DNA of 64,000 bases from Eleusine coracana subsp. coracana (lineage: Eukaryota; Streptophyta; Magnoliopsida; Poales; Poaceae), in the NCBI GenBank assembly GCA_032690845.1, contig CM064421.1:44522963-44586962 (forward strand), written 5' to 3'. The notes beneath the pieces were generated by a model. The model was not told where the DNA came from. It made no database searches and worked only from the letters and a program-made list of their open reading frames with translations. A program made the translations under genes and the position numbers. Shown piece after piece: positions 25,401-36,299 of this stretch. Within the stretch, counting starts at the first letter, position 1, and every line of letters starts with the position of its first letter.

Positions 25401-26040
25401 GAATAACTACTTTCCATCAGTGCCTTTCCATGCTAACATGGTGTTTAGTTGCAGAACAGGAAATGGTCGGCTCAGCGCTTAACAGTCACGGCTCCTGACG
25501 AAAAAGCTAAAATCGGCAATCCAGGCTGGTGTCCGACGAAAGAAACGCGAACAACAACGCAAAGGCCTTGTCCCACCGCACCGAAATGGGTGGCCATGCC
25601 CTTCAATTCGACATGGCGCACTTGCAACTCCATGCTTGTTTCGTTCTACTTGGGTATCTGTAACAGCAGCCACAAGATTTTGAGATTTTTCAGGGACAAG
25701 AGCTCAGGATTGAATTTCAGACCAATCGTGGGAGACCGGAGACGACAGGCACCAACTTGGGTTGGATCCCATTAGGATTCAACAGCAACTCCCACCATTC
25801 GAGCTCACTAGGACAACGAAACCCTGACGGCGATGGGGCCTTTTTCCCACTGCCGAAATTGATGTCTCGTTCTCTGCGTGGCCATCAGAAAACAAATTCA
25901 TTGATTTTCAGAGGACAATATGACAAACAAAAACATCTTGATATCACACATCAAGCTCATGTCATACTCAAGGCGGCTGAAACGTCAGCACCTCAGCGGC
26001 CTAGGTTTCTTCAGGTGAGTATAAGTTCATATCTTTTTGT
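22489..26040. other. Intergenic region without recognisable gene
   Basis: About 3.5 kb. The 23050-24900 part is locally GC-rich with several medium open frames on both strands, none with a recognisable domain or plausible splice-linked partner. The final stretch approaches the FAD 3' end. Confidence 0.45.
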
Positions 26041-26304
26041 ACTCTTTACTGTAATACCCCTCGTCCAAAAAATCACATGTTTTTTTACATTACATCAGAG
26101 GTGACCTCTATATTAAATCATCACAAAGAATTGCATATACCCTCTTTTACAATCAATTACACTTCGCCGAGTTACAATCTTGCTTCGTCGTAGCAATGGT
26201 CTCTGGCACAACAATTAGAGGTCCTCAGGAGGATGCTAAGTGTTGCATCACAGCCTCCTGAGAAAATGAAGAATGAACTACATGCTATCACTTATGTCAG
26301 AATT

Positions 26305-28845
26305 TTATGTGGAGCTGCTCGTTTTAGAGTCAGTTTGGTAATAGACTACATCCCCAGTATCGCTAACATAGTGGTCTTGCTTTAAGCTTTGCGCTAGCAC
26401 CCCAAATAGGTGAAACGGGAGAGGACCTGACTTCTTTGGTTCTTTGTAATACTTGCCAAGCACTGGTTTTGCTGCCTCAGTCTGCAGATTAGATCCAAAA
26501 CGACTTAATATGGTTGTTCTATCCAAGGACAGTTAAAAATTTAATAGGGGACAGACTCTTACCGCTTCAACGAGATGGTAATGCGGGATTTGAGGGAAAA
26601 GGTGATGGATGACATGAGTTCCAATATCATGATGGATGTTGTTGATCAGTCCATAGTCCCGATCAAGCGTCGTCAATCCTCCACGCAGATAACTCCATTC
26701 CTAATAGAGAAAAGACAATGTGATATCAATAAGCAATCTATCTTCAAAACAAAACAAAAAAGGTACAGTAACAAAGATAAACTGGATTTGACAACCTGAA
26801 AACAAAATGAAAGGTAGCTAATAGGCTGAGGTAGATGACAGAAACAGGAGTTACATCTGTTGCTCTCAAAGACAAAAAGGAAATCTACTTCTTTGTTTGG
26901 TACTTATATAGGATCCTCAAAACAGGATCTACTCCACAATGTGACCAAGCTAGACCTTTCATGTGTAACATCCACCACTAAAGTTTCTCAGAATGAGGCT
27001 TCATGGGCACATTAGGCATTTGCACGTAAAGAGATTCTAAACCAGCAAATAGCAGATAGGATACGGATGATGGAGTCAAGCGGCGTTATGGACACCAAGC
27101 AGTTACATCTAAGATAAGTAAAAGGAGAGCAAGTCATCGCAAGAAATATGGAATATTTGCATCATTGCTTCTTCTTTTTTAACGCAAGGACCTATCTTGT
27201 GCGATTAATAACACCTGGCATAGTTAAACACGTTTAACACTCTCCTGAAATAAAATGGACAGCGCACTGGTTTCTTAAGATTATACAGCCATCATGAGCA
27301 CTGTGAAATTGTGAATCTGCTTTATTGATAATGGCACTCACCTTTCCACGGTACCAGGGAAGCTTGTCTTCATGGCCATGATGGTGCAGGTATGTAACCA
27401 TATCCAGCCACGCAACAAATACCTGCAAAAGGGTTCAGCAAATGCAACCGCATAAATTCACCACACAAAACACCAAGTCAAATAATCATTTTTGCAGGAA
27501 GAGAGCCTTTAGTAAAAGACACATCAATATTACCAGGTATGGGATAGCATAAAGCTTTAGCATCTGAACAGGTCCCATGACAAAGGTCAGACCAGCCAAA
27601 ATTCCAACCATGGCCAGCCATGACGCGGTTGATGTTACAATGTCCTTCTTTTCATTAGGCTGGAATAAACTGCTGTTTGGGTTGAAATGTGATCCTGACT
27701 TCCCTGGACTTCTCGCAAACTGCATAACACGCACGCCATAGGTCAGGAACTGAGCACCACTACCACATTAGAAAACAAAAACATCTAATTAAGATGCCAT
27801 CTGTGGATTATGCTCTTAGCCTCACCAAGTATAACGGGAATGCGAGCAAGGGGAACGGCATGGTAAACCGCAGCTTCTTAGTCATAAAGTCCAAGCTGTT
27901 GTACAACTTCTGTGGCAGCTGCAATTTATCACAATCCAAGAAACCGTTAGCATTATTCGTCATCAGCACAATTCACCATTAACCTACAGAAAGACGGAGC
28001 AACAGAACAGTTACCGGGTGCCAGGACTCGTCCTTCTCGACATGGCCATGGTTCTGATGGTGCGTCCTGTGGCTAATCCTCCTGCAATCCATTCAAAGAC
28101 AAGGCCATTCTTAGCATCAATTATAATTCCCAACCGAACCAAAGAGACATAGACAGCATAATAGGTAGTTATTATACCATCCGTGGTATGGGACGAGAAT
28201 GGAGGAATGGAGTATATGGCCGACAACGCTGTTGAGCTTGGCGTTGTTTGAGAAGCTCCCGTGTCCACTGCGAGAATGGAAAAAGTCAGTTGAGCAGAGA
28301 GTCAAAGGTCAATCTTCGGCAGGAAGGGCGTGCAGGGGGGAGGCGGTCAAGCAGCCGTACCAGTCGTGGCCGAGGACGAAGAGCGCCCAGAACATGGTCC
28401 CCTGCGCGGCCCAATAGAGCGGCCAGACGAGCCAGCTGTCGAGGTGCGCGGCGGCGGCGGCGAGGCCGAGCACGACGAGGACGTCGCGCAGGACGTAGGT
28501 CATGGAGCGCCAGGGGTCCTTGACCCAGCAGTGCTTGGGGATGGCGGCGCGGATCTCCGCCAGCCCGAACGGCGGCGGCGCCCCGGGGTCGAATTCAGCG
28601 CCGCTGTTGGCCGCCGCCGCTACCTCCGTCTCCTCTACGCTCCTCTTGTCCTCCTCGACGACGGAGGTGAGGCGGGTCGGCGCGGAGACGCGGAGCGCCC
28701 AGTCGCGGTGGATGGCCGCGGGCGCGGGCCTGCGCGGGCCCGCGGCGAGCGCGGGGGGCGGCGGCGGCGCAATGGCGCCCCGGCCACCGCCGCGCAGGCG
28801 GAGCGGCGCCAGGCCGCAGCCCTCGGAGAGGACGAGCCGAGCCAT
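26305..28845 (-). CDS. FAD7/FAD8: Chloroplast omega-3 fatty acid desaturase (FAD7/FAD8 type)
   Basis: It converts dienoic to trienoic fatty acids (16:2/18:2 to 16:3/18:3) on plastid glycerolipids, supplying the precursor of jasmonate. Eight GT-AG exons on the minus strand: 28845-28361, 28267-28178, 28081-28015, 27918-27826, 27719-27534, 27422-27342, 26700-26563, 26481-26305; 438 residues. A transit-peptide-like N-terminus of about 65 residues precedes the desaturase. Three histidine boxes are intact: HDCGH (160-164, Cys codon split by intron 1), HRTHH (196-200) and HVIHH (363-367). Membrane segments lie near 120-150 and 270-310. There is no C-terminal ER-retrieval lysine motif, which with the transit peptide favours the plastid FAD7/8 over the ER FAD3. 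FAD7 versus FAD8 cannot be decided by eye. Confidence 0.95.
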
Positions 28846-29023
28846 TGGCGCCTCCGGCAGCAGCTGCGGTGACGGAGGGAGTGCTGACGGCTACTGACAA
28901 GTCCACCCACCGTAGCCGCCGCCTCGCCGCTCCTTGCACTGGCACGGGCGGGATCTTCTGCGTTAGGGATGGGATGTACGGTGGCCGGGGTTGGGTTTGG
29001 TTGGGTAAGGCAGAGCCAGGAGG

Positions 29024-29033
29024 TTTTTTTATA
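29024..29033 (-). promoter_or_regulatory. Candidate TATA box of the omega-3 desaturase gene
   Basis: On the minus strand the sequence reads TATAAAAAAA about 180 bp upstream of the ATG at 28845, at a distance suitable for a core promoter. Sequence evidence only. Confidence 0.4.
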
Positions 29034-29671
29034 CTACCGGACGGATTGGCGCTCATGCTTGGTTGGGCGAGCCGAGGTGCGCGTCGCCGGTGAAGGAGGA
29101 CGGCCGACGCGGTGTGGTGGACTCGGACCGGGGACTGGATGGATGGGTCGGGCACGAGCGCGCGGCACGTGTGAATCGTTGCGGTCTGGACATGGCTAGG
29201 ACCAAAGGAGTCGGGTTTGACGACGCCCGGCTTTTTAATCCGTGTTGACTCGTTTGGTTGGGAACTATAGCAGTAGTAAAATCGGTTCTAAAAGTGTCGT
29301 GTATCTCTGTGTCTCAAAAAAGTGTCGTGTAAAATCCGTGGGCTCCCGTGGAACAAAATGAAGCACGCTGATGCGTAATCAATTTCGTTCCACCGCTAAA
29401 AGAGAGATCAAGCATGACAGCAACTTGCTTCGTTACTTCGTTATTAGACTTTGATATCTGGCAGGTGCAGTCAAAAAAAGTGATTCGTTTTAACAGTGGT
29501 GTCGACTCAGATCTACTTCTACCGGCCCAAAGACAAGGAATTCTAAACCAAGGACTCTCTACATAAATAAAACAATCATATAGTGAACAGAATTTGCATG
29601 ATCCTCTTTAGTTTTGAAGTCTGTACTGTCTTATTGTACTATATGAGTATACTCTTCAGTTGACACTTTAA
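29034..29671. other. Desaturase upstream region
   Basis: GC-rich near the gene, then AT-rich. It contains the presumptive promoter of the minus-strand desaturase. No other feature is recognised. Confidence 0.5.
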
Positions 29672-29836
29672 TACTCTTCAGTTTTTTAAAATAATTAATA
29701 TTCTTACTTTTTGATATATATATTTTTTAATATATCTCTATCTTTTTTTCTTGTTTTTTTATAACTAATTTTTATATTTCTTCTTAATTTCTATGTTAGA
29801 CTTTAAAGTCCCAATTAAAATGAAATGGATGAAATA
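29672..29836. mobile_element. Diverged Stowaway MITE
   Basis: Body 29674-29834 (161 bp) between TA dinucleotides. The right end read on the minus strand (TTTCATCCATTTCATTTTAA) and the interior AATTAAGAAGAAATATAAAA resemble the Stowaway at 22269. The left end CTCTTCAGTTTTTTAAAATA is decayed. A second copy of ATACTCTTCAGTT 20 bp upstream makes the left border slightly uncertain. Confidence 0.55.
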
Positions 29837-31780
29837 TATAACAGAAAATCCGCGTGTAAATGCATGCTCTCGGTTCACTACATGCTTCCCTCTTGGAGGC
29901 AGGTCACATGGTCAATCCCAATCCACTGTTGTCAACCGATACAATGCATTGCATCCTGACCTCCGAGTTTCAGACGATACAACAGAAGCAAACATATAAT
30001 ATAAGTAGCATTGCATACTCTATCCTTTATGTTGTCAATTCATGCATTTTGGTTTCTGGATGTGAACGAATAAGTCTTATCGTACCATCACCCAGAACGA
30101 AGTCAAACAACTCCTCTGCATGTTAACCCATAAGTGACCTAGCGCCCATACTGCTATAGTTTCCAGGTCTCATTTTCTCTGTGTGGCTTGGTCGCTCAGG
30201 TCTCAATTTTTTGGTCTTGTACTCTTTAATTAAGTTATAAGCACACACGTATGGGTGATTGGACCGAAAGATATATCAAAATTGACAGAGTTAGTAGTGA
30301 ATAGAACATTAGTATGCCTGAAAAAAGTAAAATATTGAGTTGAAGACTCAAAACCTTAAGCTAAGGAAATTTTGTCCAGGTCGTCGATGTTTGATTGTGA
30401 ACCTTAAAATTATTTAAGAAAAATATTGAGTATACTGTGATCATAAAGTTGTATAGTCACGGTTTTGTGTGATTTTTTTTTTTTTGAGACCGGTTTTGTG
30501 TGTTTGTACATCTATCTTGCTTGCTTGCCCGAGGCTGGAGCCGTGGAGCAGGCGCGCCCACGTAGCCCGGTAGCCGGCCGCTTGGACTCGCGCAGTGTCG
30601 TCGATAAGATATTTCCCCGTCGCAAGTGTCGATTCGATCGCACCGCACGCCTGACCTCACCAAGTCACCCAGCTTGAGCCCTTTTTGGCGTGCGGCCAGT
30701 ACTAGAGTCCAACAGCGCCGACTCATATGGAACACAAGGCAGAGGATGGTGCGGTGAAAACTGTCCTGACCGCGACGGCTGACGGCTAGGAACGAGACAA
30801 TCGATGATCGCCGCACGCGCGCGTGGTCGGCGGTGCTCCACGGCATCGCCTGCCTCGCAGCCGGCGGGTCCGGGGGATCCAGCCAGAGGCATGCAAACGA
30901 CCCGGACTGGTGGACGCGGTTGAGACGCCGGATTTCGTTCGGATCGGATGGGCCCGCTCAGCTCGCGGCTCCCATCGCTCGGCAGGCGTTCTCCGTCCAA
31001 ACGAGACAGGCGCAGAAATATCGGGTTTGTTTTTTTAGATACAAAAAAAAAAAGTACAGGGTTTGGATACTTGGATCCAGCACGATTCCATGTGCCGGCG
31101 CGGCGCTACGTTCCGGAACCGGGAGTCCGGGACGTGGTGTCAAGTTCTTGTTGCTGCTCGGGAATTGGTGGCGCGTTTTCGGAGCTGAAAAATTGTACGG
31201 TGGGTGAAACCCCGATGGTCTCTTCCGATCCTTTGATTTTTTTTTTCAAAATCAATCTACTAACTAGCTACGGAGAAAGCGAAGTATCGTAGGACAACAT
31301 GTGGCTAGGCGCAGCAGGAGCGAGGGCCATTCGATCGGGAATTGTCGTTTATAGTTGGCTTTCTGTAGGGGAAGATCTTGATAGTGTGCTATACTGAGAT
31401 AATGATTGTACCAGTGTTACGAACTGTTGAAGGAAAGGTGCGCACGAAAAATCAACAAGAGACCGGTAGATGCAATTGATCGTATCGGGTACCATTGACA
31501 TACGCACGCTGGTGGATGTAGCGGAAAAAAACGTTGAACCTTTTTTTTTCCCTTGCATTTCCAAGCCACGGCTACCCACTCGACATATTATATACTCCTT
31601 GTGTGTAAAAATGAGCAGACTGTAGGAATGTAACTAGTGGCGGAAGCTATGTACGGTCACTATTCATCATGGTTCATCCCCATATTGAGGGGTATGCGAG
31701 TCGATGCGAGAGCTTGTACCAATTTTTTTTTCGCAAATAAAGCAGTTCAGCAAGTTGCAGCCAGGTGACGATGATGGACC
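29837..31780. other. Intergenic region without recognisable gene
   Basis: A GC-rich island at about 30500-31220 carries several overlapping open frames on both strands with no recognisable domain. The pattern is what GC bias alone produces. Confidence 0.45.
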
Positions 31781-31783
31781 TTG

Positions 31784-32300
31784 AATGTGTTTGTTTTGAG
31801 TGTAAGGTTAGATGAAATATGGTTATTTATGTTTTTTAGATGGGATGATCCAGTTTCGTGTTTAGTTGGATGGATAAAAATGGATAGGACAAGATCGAAG
31901 TTATAGATCTTATTATTAAATAATAATAATATCAGTTTTAATTTTATTATAATAATTTATAATTAATAATAAATAAGCTAATTATTACTAATCCTAGTAG
32001 GATCAAGCTCTCATCATATACTAATCAACATCTTATTACTTATCAATCATAATATAATAAGTAATAAATATTAATTAATATTAAACCACACTAATATTGT
32101 CTAATTATTTTAGTAATTTTATCATTACACAACCTGGATATGTCAATTCGGTCATTTTTGCCGAACAGACTCATCCAGCATATTAAGAGAATATTCCTCT
32201 TTCAATCCATCTATATTCAAACTGACCGTAAAACAAAGACTAAATTGAATAATCCTATTCAAACATATCCAATCCAATCCAACGAAACAAACACACCCTT
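31784..32300. mobile_element. Possible MITE, superfamily unresolved
   Basis: The left end GAATGTGTTTGTTTTGAGTG and the reverse complement of the right end, GGGTGTGTTTGTTTCGTTGG, form a short inverted repeat around an extremely AT-rich, non-coding 0.5 kb. The ends recall Tourist-type MITEs, but I cannot find a clean TTA/TAA duplication. Confidence 0.4.
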
Positions 32301-33285
32301 CCAGTAGCTCTATTTATCTCGGCACCACTCTCCTTAATCTACTATCCAGCCTCGAGAACAATTTTGTCCCATGCACGGTCGTCGATATTTCCTTTTCTTT
32401 TTCCATCAATAAATATTTTCTTTTATTCTTGGACGGAGAAGGGGGTTAGTTGGGGTGGTAGCATCACCATCGCCATGGCCGGTGCTGTCCCTTTGGTTGT
32501 TCGATCATGTACTTCTCCTTTCCGCCCGGATGGGGACCTGCACCGGGAGGCCTTAAGATCCACACTAATCCTGGGCGTAATAAGAAATCTTCGTTGCCAG
32601 ACGCGGTTGTGGCCGGCGGCAGCGCACGAGGTCCTCGTGGCCAAGCATCCAGCCTCAATTGGTTTTTTGGTCCCCTAACACAAACAAAAGCTTCGATCAC
32701 CTGCAGCTAGATGGTAGGAACTAATTAACCGTCCCACAAAGAAAAAGTGATTGCATCTCCATCTCTTCCTAACTCACATCGATTAGTACGGCGCTAATCT
32801 GTGTTGCTTAGCCAATATATCTAATAATTCTGTGAAGAACAGGTCATTTTTATGACCAAATTGGTCCCTTTTTTTTTCCTTGTCGCTTTTGGACTTTAGG
32901 GCCGGGCTTGGTCTTCTTCACCGTGTTGTATCCTTCACAGCCTATCCGTGTTTTGATTTGCTCATGCTTGTACTTTTGCCGATTTTTCTTTTCATTTTAG
33001 AATTTAGAGCTACTTTTGTCTAGATGGGCAATATTATATTGTTCCTTCCATGCCTGGAACGCGTGGGCTCTCCACAACGAAAGAGACTGCCCCAGATACT
33101 ACTCCGCATTATCCGGGCAAAGGTTCTGTGACTGTGAGCAACAAAAGTCAGTGACAGCATTGAGAGGAAAACGAGGCTTGGCTCTGACCCCGCCACCGTG
33201 TCCTCTCTTCCTGCCATCCATTGAGACAGTTTTCTTCTTGATGCACCGTCTCCTCGTACCATTCTGGTATGTTGCTCGGAGCAGT
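32301..33285. other. Intergenic region without recognisable gene
   Basis: Mixed-composition spacer. Nothing beyond short uninformative open frames. Confidence 0.45.
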
Positions 33286-33982
33286 GTCGGAACCAGTGTT
33301 GGAAAATGCAGCGAAAACCGGCCGGTTTTCGCAAAACCGGTCAAACCGGCCGGTCCAGCGAAAACCGGTCGGTTGAATTTGAATAAATTTGAAAATTTGG
33401 AAAAATTTATATAAAAATTATAATAAAAAATTAGATCTTTTATGAGAAATTATGGTAAAGAAATCATATGAAATAAATATTGTTTGATCTCCAAAAAAAT
33501 TGAAAGAATAAAAATAGAAGAAAAAAATAAAAAAAGAAATATAACCTTATCCTCACCGACGCGCTCAGTTCCTCACCGACGCGTAGCGCTCCCGAATCTC
33601 CCGATCCGTCCGTATGTAATTTACTTATTTTTTATATGCTTTATACATATATATAATATGCTTATATTACTATTAATTAGGTCATATATTACTTATTTTT
33701 TATATGCTTTGTATATATGTATAATATTATTATAAATTATTATCAAAGTTATTGTCAAAATTTATATTTTTTATACCATTTTTTTATTTTCTAAGATTTT
33801 TTAACTTTTTTTACTGGCGGGCTTTTCGGCCACACCGGCCAGTTAACCGTCCAAACCGCCAAATCAAATTTAAATTCTAATTTAGCCGGCTAACCAGCCG
33901 ATTTGGCCAAAAACCGGCCAGTACATCGATTCGATCCGGGCCGTTTACCGCTCTGACCGCATTTTGAAACCCTGGTCGGAAC
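33286..33982. mobile_element. Non-autonomous hAT element with perfect 8-bp duplication
   Basis: Body 33294-33974 (681 bp). Terminal repeats: CAGTGTTGGAAAATGC on the left and CAGGGTTTCAAAATGC on the right (reverse complement). GTCGGAAC is present on both flanks (33286-33293, 33975-33982). Both sub-terminal regions, about 70-130 bp, are packed with AACCGGC/GCCGGTT repeats. The middle is AT-rich with a diverged direct duplication (TACTTATTTTTTATATGCTT near 33619 and 33690). No transposase is encoded. Confidence 0.92.
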
Positions 33983-34245
33983 TCGGAAGCTCCAGCAAGT
34001 CCTTGTCAACCATGAACGTCACACTGAATTAACACACATAAATCGGGTCACGTCCCCATGCTATTCAAGCTGACAACATTTATTAAACACTGACTGGTAG
34101 TAGTACCCCGTTCGGCTGGTAGATGGAACGCTTTCACATGCAAGCTACTGATTCGATCAATGCAGATCGAGTAGTTCCCACTTTCCCAGTACATCATTTG
34201 ATCATTTGGTTGCAGACATTGATGATTGAGCAGGCGGCATCTCAG

Positions 34246-35123
34246 CTAGCGCTTCCACCATTTCTTCTCCATGTTCTTGGAGATCTGCTGAGCGAGGGAG
34301 GCGAAGTTTGCTGCTTCGTTCTCGAGCTCCGCTGATTGTTCGGTCATTCTCTGCAGAGCGCGAGGGGGGGGGGGGGGGGGGGGGGGGAAGGATGATCAGT
34401 CACCATGGCTAGCTATGCAGCTGCGTCCACAAATTTTAACGCGCTGCGTCCACAAAAGCACGAGTTGGATCGTCCAGTTACCGCGAGTTTCTCCTGCCTC
34501 TCCATGAGCTTATTTTTCGCTGCGGCCGCGGCAGCAGCAGCGTCCTGAAATGGAATACAGAGAGAGTTCGGTAAATCAACATGAGATGATCGAGCGATAA
34601 AATTAAAGTTATTGGCGAACTGTGAACGGGGAAAAGAACTATACCCCATTATATTTATATTTTGTGAGGATCTCTTGGGTGCTTTTCTTGCGTGGCGTCT
34701 GAACGTCACTTGATCCTTCAAATAGTTTCTCCCTCTCCATCTCTAGCAGTCGGTAGACATTGTGTGATTAGAAAAGGAGAGCCATGACATATCCTGCCAC
34801 TGCGGGACTGGAATGTGGAAACTGTGACCCTACCAGCCTTGCTTTTCTTTTCCAAAATAGAAGTGGATGATTTTGACGATGCCTCGTCATCGATCTTGAT
34901 GTCATCTGCATTGGATTATGGCTAAGTATGCACCACAGAACAAGGGGAGGGAGGATCGGGAGAGAGGGGAACCGATTGTCAATTCTTGTGCGGGACTTGC
35001 TCCCTTATTTCCCATCGACAATTCAAGAAGATAGCGCCCTGGTTGCCAAATGAAACTTCCTTCCAACAATGTTTTTGTTTCCAGTCCTTTTCTGGTCTCG
35101 CCAAGAAATCCAGCCGTTATATC
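34246..35123 (-). pseudogene. 3'-terminal gene fragment resembling a tomosyn-like R-SNARE end
   Basis: Four consecutive exons with GT-AG borders join in frame on the minus strand: 34905-34834, 34742-34645, 34544-34482 and 34350-34246 (stop). An earlier possible exon starts at 35123 (DITAGFLGETRKG) but I see no good donor for it. The joined end runs through TPRKKSTQEILTKYK, then AAKNKLMERQEKLARM, then FASLAQQISKNMEKKWW, a coiled heptad segment like the R-SNARE tail of syntaxin-binding tomosyn/WD40 proteins. None of the roughly 20 upstream WD40 exons is present before the SAC gene at 36300. It therefore looks like a truncated duplicate. The identity rests on remembered family character, not a search. 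Confidence 0.5.
34364..34387 (+). repeat. 24-bp poly-G run
   Basis: Twenty-four consecutive G. On the minus strand this is a poly-C tract ending 11-12 nt before the AG acceptor of the last exon of the tomosyn-like fragment, so it would serve as its polypyrimidine tract. Length in the assembly is unreliable for such runs. Confidence 0.9.
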
Positions 35124-36299
35124 CTGCATTACGATTTTGAGGTGAAACAGATAATCAAACATGCATGTATAGAGAGTGGACGTAGCAGAGAATATTAATT
35201 GAATCGTAAAAAAACACGACCAGTGAGTACCAGAAATTATTCCGAGGGACAGAAGAACAGAAGTTGAGATACAATGGAGGATGAACACGACGCAGGGACG
35301 ACCGCCTTGTTCCAAACTACAAACTGTAAAATAAAATGCACCATAGGAGGCAAAGAGCTGAAAGAGATTAGGGCCATATTTTGTTGGTCACCGCGATTAG
35401 CCACCTTGAAGTGTGGCTCACCGCAAGTCGTTGGTGCCCTTATTTTTGGGCAGCACAATTATGGCTTCTTGTCTATTCTATTTGTTAAAAAATTGAATGT
35501 AAGTCATCAGAGCCAAATACAGAAATTGCACGCTGAAAGACAGGAAAAAAAAACTAGAAACCGTTTTGGATCAGCATATATTCCAAGCCCAGATAAAATC
35601 ATGGCTGTGACTCGTCATTTAGGTAATGAGAGAAGATTTTGTGGCGGTATTAGCTGTAGTATTTTTCGCATACAGAGCTGTGTGCCGAGACAAGTCCATG
35701 GCCCAAGCTGGGATGGGAGGCAAAGAACTGTGTAGTGTCTAGTCTGTGGACACGGGATCCTTTTTTTTTCGAGTCAGAAATTCATTGGTCACTCAAACAT
35801 GATTGTTACACCCTCCAGTTTTGTTCTCTTGACGTTCAGACAAATATTTTAGTTCAAACATGAAACCAAAGGTAGTACAATAAAAGGAACGCTAGAGTGG
35901 CCACGATATTCTAACCTCGCGTCCCAATTCCAACATTGGCAGCCACAGGGTCTGATCCTTAAACTGCGATGAATACCGCAGCGTTATGCAAGGTATACTT
36001 CAAATTTTGAGGCGCAGTTGTGTAATCTGTAATCACAGATGCATCTATCAAAGACAAATAATTACGCAGTTTAATACTGAGGTTCAAATTAACATCGGTT
36101 TAAAGGGGTCATAAGCTAAGCTACCAACCATCGAGATCAAGGAAACCGGACAATGTAATCAGTTGTTAGATTATTGTTTACAGTACATGCAGGCCAACCT
36201 GCTTATACTTATTTAATCTATGCTAGCAGTGAGTAAAGTTAGTATAACTATAACCTTCAGCTTCTAATAGAAAAAACTGGTGTGAAGAGGAATCTGATG
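35124..36299. other. Spacer between the tomosyn-like fragment and the SAC gene
   Basis: About 1.2 kb that must hold the SAC 3' UTR. Open frames around 35240-35735 on both strands lack motifs. Confidence 0.45.

Noticed and set aside
25449..25775. 108-codon open frame upstream of the desaturase 3' end
   Set aside because: It starts without an ATG at its first codon, shows no motif and has no splice-linked neighbours.
28330..28872. 180-codon plus-strand frame
   Set aside because: It is the antisense shadow of GC-rich exon 1 of the desaturase.
30457..31292. Several overlapping frames of 60-130 codons on both strands
   Set aside because: GC-rich composition explains them; none shows family motifs or consistent splice sites.
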